Origin: Flavihumibacter profundi
Lineage (GTDB): Bacteria; Bacteroidota; Bacteroidia; Chitinophagales; Chitinophagaceae
DNA length: 64,000 bases
Assembly (NCBI RefSeq): GCF_020076305.1
Contig: NZ_JAIQXE010000002.1
Span: 744,001 to 808,000, forward strand
Direction: 5' to 3'
Below the pieces are notes generated by a model. The model did no database searches, was not told the DNA's origin, and saw nothing but the letters and a program-made list of their open reading frames with translations. Of the stretch, positions 26,447 to 35,035 are shown piece by piece. Each line of letters starts with the position of its first letter. Position 1 is the first letter of the stretch. The position numbers and the translations under genes were made by a program.

Positions 26447-28255
26447 TCAGGACTCCCCATTGAAATATTCCCACACCATTTTTGCTTTCGCGATCCCTAT
26501 TACTTTCACCAGTGATTCGAGGTTTTGCTCTTTCACCCTGCTTACACTCCTGAATGTTTTCAACAACTGGTCTGCAGTGCCTGGCCCGATTCCGGGTATG
26601 GATTGCAACTCATTCTTAAAAGTCCCCTGGCTCCTTTTCTGGCGGTGAAAAGTGATACCAAAACGATGCACTTCATCCCGTATCCTGCGGATCAGTTTCA
26701 GGCTTTCACTTTGGTAAGGAAGGCGAACCGATTCACTATCGCCCGGGAAGAAAATTTCTTCTTCATTTTTTGCTAATCCTACTACCGTCATCCTTCCCTC
26801 CAGTCCCAGCTCCCTGATACTTTCCATTGCGGCACTTAACTGGCCCTTTCCGCCGTCAATAATCACCAGCTGGGGTAAGGTTGCAGATTCATCACGAAGG
26901 CGTTTATAACGCCTGAAAACCACCTCTTTCATGGTGGCGAAATCATTTATGCCCTGAACTGTTTTTACATTAAAATGCCGGTAGTCTTTTTTACTTGCAA
27001 TACCATCCCTGAAACAAACCATGGCTGAAACCGGGTAGCTACCCTGGAAATTGGAATTGTCAAAACATTCAATATGAACAGGCAGGCTATGTAAATGCAG
27101 ATCTTCCTGCAACTGGTACAGCACTTTTTTCTTATCGAAGTCCGATTTTCCTTCCAGCAACAGGGTCTTTTTTCTTTTGATCTCTTCCTTAAAATAGTTC
27201 ACATTTTTCTCTGATAATTCCAGTAACTTCTTTTTATCACCTGCTTTAGGGATTGTAACAAGTAACTCGCCCGGCATTTCGGGTACCGGGTAAGGAACTA
27301 TGATTTCCAGGGCAAGGCTTTTGAAAGTTTCCCGCATCTGGCCTATGGCAAAAGCCAGTACCTCAGCTTCATCTTCATCAAGATGGGTCTCCAGCTGGAT
27401 CGTATGGGTTTGCACAATAGTACCGTTTTGAACCATCAGGTAATTAACATAAGCAATATCACCATCTTTCAGGATAGAGAAAACATCAAGGTTGCCCAAA
27501 TGCCTGCTGACAATTACGGATTTGGATTGGTATTGTTCCAGGTGTTCAAGTTTCTTGCGCATCAGTTCAGCTTTTTCGAACTGCATACCTGCTGCATATT
27601 CCTGCATTTCTTTCCTGAACTGTTGCATAACCGGATTCAGGTTGCCTTTCATCAGGTTTTTCAATTGCTGTAAACCGGCCGTATATTCTTCCGCTGACTG
27701 AAATCCTTCACAGGGGCCTTTACAATTGCCCAGGTGATACTCCAGGCAAACCTTGAATTTGCCTTTTCTAATATTTGCTTCGGTCAGGTTAAGTTTACAG
27801 GTCCTGATTGGAATATTCTGCCTGATGAAATCCAGCAATTCGCGCACCTTGCCGACTGAAGTAAACGGGCCAAGATATTCAGAGCCGTCATTTATTTTTT
27901 TCCTGGTAAGAAATACCCGGGGGAAGGGTTCATTTTTTATGACCAGGAAAGGATAAGTTTTATCGTCTTTCAGGTCGATATTATACCGGGGCCTGAATTG
28001 TTTGATGAGTGCGTTTTCCAGTAAGAAAGCATCCTGTTCCGAATCTACAATGGTGAATTCTATGCGTTCAATCCTTTGAACCAGTTCATGGGTTTTATAG
28101 CTGGTAAAAGTTTTTGTAAAATAGGAGCTTACCCGCTTACGCAGGCTTTTAGCTTTGCCTACATACAAAAGGGTATCTGAAGCGTCATAATATTTGTAAA
28201 TACCAGGAGCTAATGGAATGGTGTGCGCAATTTGCTGGAAGGCTGCCGTTGTCAT
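26447..28255 (-). CDS. uvrC: Excinuclease ABC subunit C
   Basis: The 602-residue protein has all UvrC domains in order: GIY-YIG nuclease (APGIYKYYDASDTLLYVGKAKSLRKRV, about residues 17-43), a four-cysteine cluster region (CKLNL...CLEYHLGNCKGPCEGF), the UVR motif (FEKAELMRKKLEHL), the RNase H-like nuclease (ECFDNSNFQGSYPVSAMVCF) and a C-terminal helix-hairpin-helix (IPGIGPGTADQLLKTF). UvrC makes both incisions during nucleotide excision repair. It lies 18 bp after a lipoprotein gene in the same direction and is probably the last gene of that transcript. Confidence 0.95.
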   Translation of the reverse strand: MTTAAFQQIAHTIPLAPGIYKYYDASDTLLYVGKAKSLRKRVSSYFTKTFTSYKTHELVQRIERIEFTIVDSEQDAFLLENALIKQFRPRYNIDLKDDKTYPFLVIKNEPFPRVFLTRKKINDGSEYLGPFTSVGKVRELLDFIRQNIPIRTCKLNLTEANIRKGKFKVCLEYHLGNCKGPCEGFQSAEEYTAGLQQLKNLMKGNLNPVMQQFRKEMQEYAAGMQFEKAELMRKKLEHLEQYQSKSVIVSRHLGNLDVFSILKDGDIAYVNYLMVQNGTIVQTHTIQLETHLDEDEAEVLAFAIGQMRETFKSLALEIIVPYPVPEMPGELLVTIPKAGDKKKLLELSEKNVNYFKEEIKRKKTLLLEGKSDFDKKKVLYQLQEDLHLHSLPVHIECFDNSNFQGSYPVSAMVCFRDGIASKKDYRHFNVKTVQGINDFATMKEVVFRRYKRLRDESATLPQLVIIDGGKGQLSAAMESIRELGLEGRMTVVGLAKNEEEIFFPGDSESVRLPYQSESLKLIRRIRDEVHRFGITFHRQKRSQGTFKNELQSIPGIGPGTADQLLKTFRSVSRVKEQNLESLVKVIGIAKAKMVWEYFNGES

Positions 28256-28273
28256 GGAATGTTGCTGCGGAGT

Positions 28274-28855
28274 TTATTCTGTCGGGTCCCAAACAACTTT
28301 AAGTTGTGACAGGACAGGCTGGTTTTTTGCCACTTGCTTAAAACGGATCACCTGGAAATAATGATCGTTTTTCCAGAATAATTTTTCATTGACCATGGAA
28401 TCCCCCTGCTGAAAAAGTTTTTCCATATACACCGATTTTACTTTATCGGCATTTACAGGATCGGGTTTTAAAACTATATCTACCCTTTTTAAAGGCAAAC
28501 TGCTGTCTTTTGTCTGGTAGGTGAAACTGACGCTGGGAATAGACTGGTCGGCAAAACTATTTTCGACATAATGATTTTTCAGGGCCGGATCTGATATGTC
28601 CTGTTCGAGGAAAGGGGCCGCCAGCTTCCTGCATTCAGCGGTTGATAATAAAGTGGTATCCCCGTGCCCTTCACTGGTGAAATACCGGGTAACCGGTAGT
28701 TGCAGGGAATCAATTTTATGAAGTTGTGATTCGATATAGGCGTTAACAGGGAAATAAGTTTGTTCTTCTGGTTTCGTGCCGGCCTGTTTGTTTGCCTGCT
28801 TGCAGGAAAAAACAGCAATTACTGTAAATAGTAAAATAGGGACTATGTTTCGCAT
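28274..28855 (-). CDS. Putative lipoprotein of unknown function
   Basis: A 193-residue protein with a lipoprotein signal (MRNIVPILLFTVIAVFSCKQ, acylated Cys at 18). The mature part begins with a polar linker and is otherwise globular, with alternating beta segments (SVSFTYQTKDSSLPLKRVDIVLKPDP; YFQVIRFKQV). I do not recognise the family. It lies 27 bp after the barrel-protein gene and 18 bp before uvrC, so it probably belongs to the transcript started by the ECF sigma gene. Localisation to the inner face of the outer membrane is likely. Confidence 0.75.
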   Translation of the reverse strand: MRNIVPILLFTVIAVFSCKQANKQAGTKPEEQTYFPVNAYIESQLHKIDSLQLPVTRYFTSEGHGDTTLLSTAECRKLAAPFLEQDISDPALKNHYVENSFADQSIPSVSFTYQTKDSSLPLKRVDIVLKPDPVNADKVKSVYMEKLFQQGDSMVNEKLFWKNDHYFQVIRFKQVAKNQPVLSQLKVVWDPTE

Positions 28856-28882
28856 CCACCAAAATTAAGGAAGCGGGATTGA

Positions 28883-30298
28883 TTATCGGATGGTTTTGCT
28901 TACACCGAATTTAAAGCCGTATTCCATCAGGTTTTCCCGGATAGGGTACTCTGTTTTGTAAGTAGATAAGAGATTGTACCTGAATTGGGGCCCCACCTGC
29001 CAGCGGACATTGCCTGTTGTATAGGAAACAAATAGTTCCATACTTGTAGCCATATTCCAGCGACGAATCAAAGAAGGCTCTTTAATGTAATTTGAGTAGT
29101 CGCTCGATAGCAGGTATTGATTAGTGTTCAGTAAATAGACAGGCTGAATACTACCAGCAAGGTTTACCTGGAGTTTATTGTCGCCGAATAATTTCATTTC
29201 AGCTGCAACAGGCATAGCAATTTGCAGGAATTCGTTTTGCAACTGTTCCGGGTTATTTCCTGCCAGGTTCCGAACATTAGATGTAGCTACAAGTGTGTCC
29301 CTTAAATACCCAAAATCGGGATTCAGGGAAAGCGTTGCTTTTTCAGGAGAATGCGAAAAGGCAGCAATACTATACCTGGTCAGGTTGATTTGTAGTCCGG
29401 TTCTGACAGCCAATGACCTTGTAACCTGGTAACGGAATCCACCGCCTAATTCAAAACCAATTGCCGGTTGGTGGTCTACAAAACGGTTAACGTCAAGGTG
29501 GCGAACCATTAATGGTGAACTGCCGTAAGTATAGTGGTTATTGCCTTCAAAGAGGTTGCGGTAACCAATAGAGGGGGCAAAACTCATCAGGAAGCTTAGC
29601 CTGTTTTTTATTTTTGGTTTTGGACCAGTAATAGTTGTTGAGGATGAGAAATGCGAATTAGCTTCAGTTGCGGAAGCAATGGAAAGCAAAGGCGATCTGC
29701 GAACTGGTTCGGAAACCTTGGGCTGGTTTGGTTCAGTCACTTCAATTTTGCTTACCGCAGATGCCTGAAGGTCAGCCAAAGCATCAGGGGTTTCTCCTTC
29801 AACTGCCTGGAAAACTTTGTTTGTCCTTATGGGCGATTCCTCCAAAGTCATGTCCATGGAAGAATACGGGATAGATTCCTGGTTTTTTGCGGGATTATAT
29901 GTGTCGGATAAATGATCTGGTTTATGCAATTGGAGTGGTGACAGGGAAAGAGGTGCAACGATAGCCATTGGCGGTATCAGGGATTTAGCCCTGAGCTTTT
30001 CAATAATATCATCTACGGTGACCGTGGATGCAGAAACAATAGCACCAGATTCTGATAACTGAAGGGAGTTTTTAGCAGCTATAGCAGGATGATTATGGAT
30101 AACAGAACCAGTGTTTGCCAGCCAAAAAATGCCTGACATTACCAGCAAGAGCATTCCCCCGAGAGCGATTCTCCTCCTTCCGGAGTGTAATTGACGATAG
30201 ATATTCGTCCATACTCCATCAGAAGGGTACATTCTATGCTGATCGGCGTTTTCTCTTAGAAACTGTTCAAACTCATCCTCAAAAAATTGTTGCTCCAT
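28883..30298 (-). CDS. Membrane-anchored protein with anti-sigma-like N-terminus and C-terminal PorT-like barrel domain
   Basis: A 471-residue protein. Residues 1-40 are acidic and helical (FFEDEFEQFLRENADQHRMYPSDGVWTNIYRQL) with a following basic segment, residues 44-60 form one membrane helix (ALGGMLLLVMSGIFWLA), about 180 low-complexity periplasmic residues follow, and the C-terminal 240 residues look like an 8-stranded PorT/OmpW-type barrel (FLMSFAPSIGYRNLF, GFELGGGFRYQVTRSLAVRTGLQINL, WQVGPQFRYNLLS, YGFKFGVSKTIR). It lies 58 bp after an ECF sigma gene, so the N-terminus may hold that sigma factor. An inner-membrane anchor joined to a barrel-like domain is an odd layout. Confidence 0.7.
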   Translation of the reverse strand: MEQQFFEDEFEQFLRENADQHRMYPSDGVWTNIYRQLHSGRRRIALGGMLLLVMSGIFWLANTGSVIHNHPAIAAKNSLQLSESGAIVSASTVTVDDIIEKLRAKSLIPPMAIVAPLSLSPLQLHKPDHLSDTYNPAKNQESIPYSSMDMTLEESPIRTNKVFQAVEGETPDALADLQASAVSKIEVTEPNQPKVSEPVRRSPLLSIASATEANSHFSSSTTITGPKPKIKNRLSFLMSFAPSIGYRNLFEGNNHYTYGSSPLMVRHLDVNRFVDHQPAIGFELGGGFRYQVTRSLAVRTGLQINLTRYSIAAFSHSPEKATLSLNPDFGYLRDTLVATSNVRNLAGNNPEQLQNEFLQIAMPVAAEMKLFGDNKLQVNLAGSIQPVYLLNTNQYLLSSDYSNYIKEPSLIRRWNMATSMELFVSYTTGNVRWQVGPQFRYNLLSTYKTEYPIRENLMEYGFKFGVSKTIR

Positions 30299-30356
30299 CT
30301 TCTTTCTTGCGGTTAGGGATACACTCTATTATCCATTCCCTTAGTTAAGAGCATTA

Positions 30357-30935
30357 TTAGCGTCCAAACGCTGCGAACAATGCCACTTTATCTTGTGGTT
30401 TTTGCAATATTTTTTTCTTTACCAGTATTTCCTCCAGCATTTGCCGGGCCCGGGTATACTGGGAGCGGCTTGTGCTTTCTTCAATATCCAGTACCGTCGA
30501 AATTTCTTTGTGGGAATATCCTTCCAGAGCATAAAGGTTTAAAACCGTCCTGTAGCCTATAGGCAGCATACGAATACATTCTATAACCTGTTTTGCCTGG
30601 ACAATTGATGGTACAGATTCCTCCCTGATTTGTAAACCTGATGCATGGATAAGATCCACGCTTTCATTAAATTTTTTATTTCTTTTAAGGTGATTGATGC
30701 AGGTATGCACAACGATACGCCTGATCCAGCCTTCAAATGCACCCTGGGAGCGGAACGTATGGATTTGGGAAAATACTTTTATAAAGCCTTCCTGTAGCAT
30801 ATCTTCAGCATCCTCCCTATTATGGGCGAAGCGATAACATACTGACAGCATTTTCGGACTGTACTTTTGGTACAATTCCTTTTGCGCTATCGGATCGTTG
30901 TGTAAACATCCATTAAGCAGGCCTTCTTCAGTCAT
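30357..30935 (-). CDS. ECF RNA polymerase sigma factor
   Basis: The 192-residue protein has sigma-70 region 2 (ELYQKYSPKMLSVCYRFAHNREDAEDMLQEGFIKVFSQI) and region 4 (LPIGYRTVLNLYALEGYSHKEISTVLDIEESTSRSQYTRARQML), the standard ECF layout. The ATG at 30935 is chosen; a longer reading would need a TTG at 30965. The next gene encodes a membrane protein with an anti-sigma-like N-terminus, so the pair probably forms a regulated sigma/anti-sigma unit. The stimulus is unknown. Confidence 0.88.
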   Translation of the reverse strand: MTEEGLLNGCLHNDPIAQKELYQKYSPKMLSVCYRFAHNREDAEDMLQEGFIKVFSQIHTFRSQGAFEGWIRRIVVHTCINHLKRNKKFNESVDLIHASGLQIREESVPSIVQAKQVIECIRMLPIGYRTVLNLYALEGYSHKEISTVLDIEESTSRSQYTRARQMLEEILVKKKILQKPQDKVALFAAFGR

Positions 30936-31069
30936 GCAGTGATTTATGCTTTTGTAATTTAACAATTTTTTTTTACCAAAGCATTCTTGTGGAGTATTTT
31001 ACATAATAATGATAAAAGCCGCTTTAACAGACGGATCTATAGTAAGTGGGTATTTTATCAACCATCGAA

Positions 31070-31561
31070 TCATCCTTTTTTCCTGACCAGGCTGTCAATC
31101 GGGTATTTCGCCTTCATATCATTCATCAGCTGTTCAGTCCAGCTCACTATTTGTCTTTTTTGTTCAGCGCTTAATTTTGAATTGGTATGTATGATAGTGT
31201 AAGAAGGCAAGGGCATTTCACCATGCTCAACTTCGTCGCCAATTTCTTCAAGTTTATGGTATTGCCTGCGGGGGGTATAGCTGCCAAATTCATCGAAATT
31301 CAGTTCTTTTTTGCCATCATTGATATGATCTTGCAGCCACCAGCCAACCGGCTGTACCGAGGCATACCAGGGGTAGGTGGTTTTATTGCTGTGGCAATCG
31401 TAACAACTTGTTTTAAGCGCCTGGTCTATATCGGCCGGAACGTTCGCAAAATTATTAATATTATCTGCGTTGGCTGCAGTTGAGTTATTATCGAGTTTTG
31501 GCCTGAAGAACTGTATTATAACTAATGCAGCCAGCGAGAATAATAATATTTTTTTTACCAT
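31070..31561 (-). CDS. Heme-binding domain (c-type cytochrome-like) protein
   Basis: The 163-residue protein has one N-terminal membrane helix (residues 3-19) and a single CxxCH heme-attachment site, Cys53-Tyr-Asp-Cys56-His57, in the family context SCYDCHSNKTTYPWYASVQPVGWWLQDHI. Later conserved segments are KLEEIGDEVEHGEMPLPSY and LSAEQKRQIVSW. It matches the Bacteroidota heme-binding domain family, periplasmic and membrane-anchored; a redox or sensing role is inferred. It starts 12 bp after gpmI on the same strand. The 134-bp stretch between it and the ECF sigma gene contains no gene that I can see. Confidence 0.85.
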   Translation of the reverse strand: MVKKILLFSLAALVIIQFFRPKLDNNSTAANADNINNFANVPADIDQALKTSCYDCHSNKTTYPWYASVQPVGWWLQDHINDGKKELNFDEFGSYTPRRQYHKLEEIGDEVEHGEMPLPSYTIIHTNSKLSAEQKRQIVSWTEQLMNDMKAKYPIDSLVRKKG

Positions 31562-31573
31562 GATTAGGAGGGT

Positions 31574-33091
31574 TTAAATAAGAACGTTACCGGTCATTTC
31601 TTTAGGTATGGGCAGGCCCATAATAGTTAATATCGTTGGGGCGATATCACCAAGTTTTCCTGGTTTTACTGTTCCCTTCCAGTCGTTGGCAATAATAAAA
31701 AGCGGAACAAGGTTAAGGGTGTGGGCTGTATTTGGGCTGCCATCGTCATTCACCATATAATCGGCATTGCCATGGTCGGCTGTAACCAAAATAGTATAGC
31801 CATGTCTGAGACCTGCAGTTACCACCCTTTGCACGCATTGGTCAACAGTTTCAACCGCTTTAATAGCCGCGGAAAAAACACCGGTATGGCCAACCATATC
31901 AGCATTGGCATAATTCAGGCAAACAAAATCCGGTGCTTCTTTTTCAATTTCAGGAACCAGCGCGTCGGTCAGCTCCTTCGCACTCATTTCCGGTTGAAGG
32001 TCGTAAGTAGCCACTTTCGGGGATGGTTTCAGGATGCGGGTTTCGCCTTCAAATGGCAGTTCCCTGCCACCGCTGAAGAAAAATGTAACATGCGGGTATT
32101 TCTCGGTTTCGGCAATCCTGATTTGTTTTTTTCCATACCGTGCCAGCACTTCTCCTAATGTATTGTTCAGGTTGTCATTTTCAAATATTACATGCACATC
32201 CCTGAAGGTTTTATCATACTCGGTCATCGTGGTATAATCAAGCTGCAGGTGTTTCATGCCAAATTCGGGCATATCTTCCTGGGTAAGTACATGGGTAATT
32301 TCCCTGCAGCGGTCGGTGCGGAAATTAAAGCAGAGAACTACATCCCCGTTATGGATAGTGGCCAGTGGTAAACCAGCAGCATTGGTAATTACAGTAGGTA
32401 AGATAAACTCATCAGTAATATTCCGGCTATAAGCCTCACTGACCGCTGAAAGCGCATTGGTCGCTTTTTCGCCGGTTCCCTTTACAAGGGCATCGTAAGC
32501 CAGCTTAACCCTTTCCCAGCGTTTATCGCGGTCCATGGCATAATAGCGGCCACTTACCGATGCAATAACCCCAGTTGTCTGGTCAAGGTGCCCCTGCAGG
32601 CTTGTGAGGTAAGACAACCCGCTTTTCGGATCGGTATCCCGGCCATCTGTAAAGGCATGAATAAATACATTGGACAATCCTTCTTGTTTGCAAACACTTA
32701 CAATTGCTTTTAAGTGGTTGGTATGGGAGTGTACACCGCCGTCACTGACCAGTCCAAGCAGGTGCAGCGCTTTCCCGCTTTGTTTTGCCGTTCTGATAGA
32801 ACGGAGGAGTACCTCATTTTTCTGGAATTCACCATTCCGGATGGCAACATTAATACGCTGAAGTTCCTGGTAGACAACCCTGCCTGCCCCAAGGTTCAGG
32901 TGCCCCACTTCACTGTTGCCCATTTGTCCATCGGGCAAGCCCACCGCTTCCCCACAGGTTACCAGGGTAGTATTGGGGTACTGTTTATATAAACTGCTTA
33001 CAAAGGGTACATTAGCATGCTGGATGGCATCACTTGCAGAGACTTTCCCCAGTCCCCAGCCATCCATTATTATCAGGATTACTTTTTTCAT
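31574..33091 (-). CDS. gpmI: 2,3-bisphosphoglycerate-independent phosphoglycerate mutase
   Basis: The 505-residue enzyme of the alkaline phosphatase superfamily has the metal-binding MDGWG (Asp10) and the phosphorylated serine Ser60 in QMGNSEVGHLNLGAGR, plus HAFTDGRDTDP, SGRYYAMDRDKRWERV, NFRTDRCREI, CLNYANADMVGHTG and TADHGNADYM. It interconverts 3- and 2-phosphoglycerate in glycolysis using two Mn ions. The gene is divergent from a DUF4783 gene 203 bp away, and a TAGATTTA sequence on the minus strand (33123-33130) may be its -7 box. Confidence 0.95.
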   Translation of the reverse strand: MKKVILIIMDGWGLGKVSASDAIQHANVPFVSSLYKQYPNTTLVTCGEAVGLPDGQMGNSEVGHLNLGAGRVVYQELQRINVAIRNGEFQKNEVLLRSIRTAKQSGKALHLLGLVSDGGVHSHTNHLKAIVSVCKQEGLSNVFIHAFTDGRDTDPKSGLSYLTSLQGHLDQTTGVIASVSGRYYAMDRDKRWERVKLAYDALVKGTGEKATNALSAVSEAYSRNITDEFILPTVITNAAGLPLATIHNGDVVLCFNFRTDRCREITHVLTQEDMPEFGMKHLQLDYTTMTEYDKTFRDVHVIFENDNLNNTLGEVLARYGKKQIRIAETEKYPHVTFFFSGGRELPFEGETRILKPSPKVATYDLQPEMSAKELTDALVPEIEKEAPDFVCLNYANADMVGHTGVFSAAIKAVETVDQCVQRVVTAGLRHGYTILVTADHGNADYMVNDDGSPNTAHTLNLVPLFIIANDWKGTVKPGKLGDIAPTILTIMGLPIPKEMTGNVLI

Positions 33092-33294
33092 TGTTGTAAT
33101 TGTTCTTCTGGTTTTGCTGGTGTAAATCTAGTTTTTTTTGAGGGTATAGGAGTTGGCAAAAGCATAAAAATCAACCGGCTGGCCAGTTTGTGAAAGTTGC
33201 TGGTTAACACTTGGCACACTTTTGGGTGATGGATTAAAGCATCTGTTCATCTGTTATCCCCTGAAAACGCCGAAAAACCATTAAATATCGACGT

Positions 33295-33690
33295 ATGAAA
33301 GCATTTTTTACAATTATCCTATTAAGCCTTGGCGTTATTTTTTCGGGATTCACTACAAATAACAGCGTAGAAATGGATTCTGTCGTGGTTGCCCTGAAAT
33401 CAGGTAATGCCAATTTATTGTCCCGTTTTTTTGATTCCCGTGTAGACATCACCCTTCCGGAAAAAAGCGACAATTACAGCCGAAGCCAGGCTGAAATGAT
33501 CCTTAAGGATTTTTTTAACAATAATGGCGGGGTGAAATCTTTTGAATTAAAGCACAGGGGAGAAAACAACGGCTCAAATTATGTAATTGGTGTTTTGATG
33601 ACCAATAATGGCCATTACAGAACTACCTTATTCATGAAACAAAAAGGTGACAAGCAATTACTGCAGGAAATGCGTTTCCAGCAGGAATAA
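33295..33690 (+). CDS. DUF4783 (NTF2-like) secreted protein
   Basis: A 131-residue protein with a signal peptide (MKAFFTIILLSLGVIFSGFT) and a small alpha/beta domain of the NTF2-like DUF4783 family (ALKSGNANLLSRFFDSRVDITLPEKSDNYSRSQAEMILKDFF). In Bacteroidota this family often sits before nadC, as here. The function is unknown and no catalytic residues stand out. A strong terminator follows 30 bp after the stop, so it is transcribed separately from nadC. Confidence 0.8.
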   Translation: MKAFFTIILLSLGVIFSGFTTNNSVEMDSVVVALKSGNANLLSRFFDSRVDITLPEKSDNYSRSQAEMILKDFFNNNGGVKSFELKHRGENNGSNYVIGVLMTNNGHYRTTLFMKQKGDKQLLQEMRFQQE

Positions 33691-33720
33691 TATTTGATCA
33701 CAATATCCCCTTGAAGCAAT

Positions 33721-33752
33721 GGGCCCTGCAGCAATGCAGCGGCCCTTTTTTT
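33721..33752 (+). terminator. Intrinsic terminator after the DUF4783 gene
   Basis: GGGCCCTGCA pairs with TGCAG and GGCCC around a GCAA loop with one bulged C, followed by seven T residues. It lies before the nadC promoter and shows that nadC does not begin at the earlier in-frame ATG at 33719. Confidence 0.88.
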
Positions 33753-33774
33753 CGTCCCACACGGAACAATCTCC

Positions 33775-33782
33775 TAGCTTTG
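33775..33782 (+). promoter_or_regulatory. -7 promoter box of nadC
   Basis: TAGCTTTG matches the Bacteroidota -7 consensus exactly and lies only 5 nt before the nadC ATG at 33788. Transcription would start at or next to the start codon, giving a leaderless or nearly leaderless message. Confidence 0.6.
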
Positions 33783-33787
33783 TTTCC

Positions 33788-34648
33788 ATGATAGCATTTG
33801 ACCAACTATTCCTAAAACTGATTACCGATGCCCTTGCCGAAGATATAGGTGATGGAGATCATTCAACCTTGAGTGCCATTCCGGCAACTGCAAAGGGAAC
33901 AGCGGTTCTGAAAATTAAAGAAAATGGTGTGCTGGCCGGCATGGCAGTAGCTGAAAGGATTTTCCACCATATGCAACCGGATGCAGTTTTCCGCGCCTTC
34001 AAGGAAGACGGGGATACCATGCATAATGGCGAGTTCGCTTTTGAAGTGGACGCTGATATACACATAATTTTGCAGGCAGAACGTTTGGTGCTGAATTGTA
34101 TGCAACGCATGAGCGGCATTGCGACACTTACCCGCCAGTATACCGACCTGTTAAAAGGATACCATACCCGGGTGCTGGATACCCGAAAGACCACTCCGAA
34201 TTTCCGGTTATTGGAAAAATGGGCCGTAGCCATTGGGGGAGGCATAAACCACCGCTTTGCTTTATATGATATGATTATGCTGAAGGATAACCATATTGAT
34301 TACTGTGGTGGAATAACAAAAGCCATTAATAAGGCCTGGGATTATGTACAGGAGAAAAAGCCCGGAATGAAAATTGAAGTTGAGGCCCGTACACTTGATA
34401 ATGTTCGGGAAATTGTTGCTGTTGGTAAAGGGAAAGTTTTCCGGATTATGCTGGATAATTTTAGCCCTGACCTCATCGCCCAGGCATTACCCCTGATCGG
34501 TCCGGAATTTGAAACGGAAGCCAGCGGAGGGATTAATCTTAATAACCTGGTTGATTATGCGAAAACCGGTGTGGATTTTGTAAGTGTCGGCGCACTGATT
34601 CACCAGGCAAGGAGTGTGGACCTCAGTTTAAAGGCAGTTATTAAGTAA
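33788..34648 (+). CDS. nadC: Nicotinate-nucleotide diphosphorylase (carboxylating)
   Basis: The 286-residue phosphoribosyltransferase has DIGDGDHST near the N-terminus, DTRKTTPNFRLLEKWAVAIGGGINHRFALYDMIMLKDNHI, IEVEARTLDN and ASGGINLNNL, the complete set of NadC substrate-binding motifs. It makes nicotinate mononucleotide from quinolinate and PRPP in NAD synthesis. The start at 33788 lies after the DUF4783 terminator and directly after a -7 box. Other NAD genes are not in the window, although tryptophan dioxygenase (45956-46951) could supply quinolinate through kynurenine. Confidence 0.95.
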   Translation: MIAFDQLFLKLITDALAEDIGDGDHSTLSAIPATAKGTAVLKIKENGVLAGMAVAERIFHHMQPDAVFRAFKEDGDTMHNGEFAFEVDADIHIILQAERLVLNCMQRMSGIATLTRQYTDLLKGYHTRVLDTRKTTPNFRLLEKWAVAIGGGINHRFALYDMIMLKDNHIDYCGGITKAINKAWDYVQEKKPGMKIEVEARTLDNVREIVAVGKGKVFRIMLDNFSPDLIAQALPLIGPEFETEASGGINLNNLVDYAKTGVDFVSVGALIHQARSVDLSLKAVIK

Positions 34649-34658
34649 GCGGTAAACA

Positions 34659-34677
34659 ATTCACTATTCACCATTCC
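34659..34677. repeat. Dispersed ATTCAC-type intergenic repeat, short copy
   Basis: ATTCACTATTCACCATTCC consists of the same modules as the inverted repeat at 18958-19120 and the copy at 58171-58189. It lies immediately upstream of the -7 box (34679-34686) of the SUI1 gene. Confidence 0.6.
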
Positions 34678-34678
34678 C

Positions 34679-34686
34679 TAACTTTG
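34679..34686 (+). promoter_or_regulatory. -7 promoter box of the SUI1 gene
   Basis: TAACTTTG is an exact TAnnTTTG match ending 4 nt before the ATG at 34691, again implying a nearly leaderless transcript. The intergenic repeat copy occupies the region just upstream. Confidence 0.55.
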
Positions 34687-34690
34687 AGCT

Positions 34691-35035
34691 ATGTCAAAGA
34701 AAAAGCCAACCGGCAAAAACGGACTGGTATATTCAACCGATCCGGATTTTAAGTTTGAAGCCGAAGATCAGCAGGTAGTAGAAACAGTTTCGCCTGATAA
34801 GCAATTGTTGCGTGTACGGCTTGACACCAAACAGCGTGGTGGCAAAGCCGTTACACTGGTTACCGGCTTTACCGGACTTACAGAAGACCTTGAAGCACTG
34901 GGCAAACAACTTAAGAATTTTTGCGGAACCGGTGGGTCTGTAAAAGGCGGGGAGGCAATTGTTCAGGGCGACCAGCGCGAAAAAGTTCTTCAATGGCTGC
35001 TGAAAAACGGATATGCAAAAACCAGAAAAGTATGA
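34691..35035 (+). CDS. Translation initiation factor SUI1/eIF1 family protein (YciH-like)
   Basis: The 114-residue protein has a polar N-terminal tail (KKKPTGKNGLVYSTDPDF) and the eIF1/SUI1 fold: LRVRLDTKQRGGKAVTLVTGFTG, LGKQLKNFCGTGGSVKGGEAIVQGDQREKVLQWLLKNGY. Bacterial YciH proteins bind the 30S subunit and are thought to influence start-codon fidelity under stress. The stop codon overlaps the ATG of a small membrane protein gene (ATGA), so the two are probably coupled. Confidence 0.9.
   Translation: MSKKKPTGKNGLVYSTDPDFKFEAEDQQVVETVSPDKQLLRVRLDTKQRGGKAVTLVTGFTGLTEDLEALGKQLKNFCGTGGSVKGGEAIVQGDQREKVLQWLLKNGYAKTRKV

Noticed and set aside
33719-33787. Longer nadC start at 33719
   Set aside because: It would translate through the DUF4783 terminator hairpin and lies upstream of the nadC -7 box.
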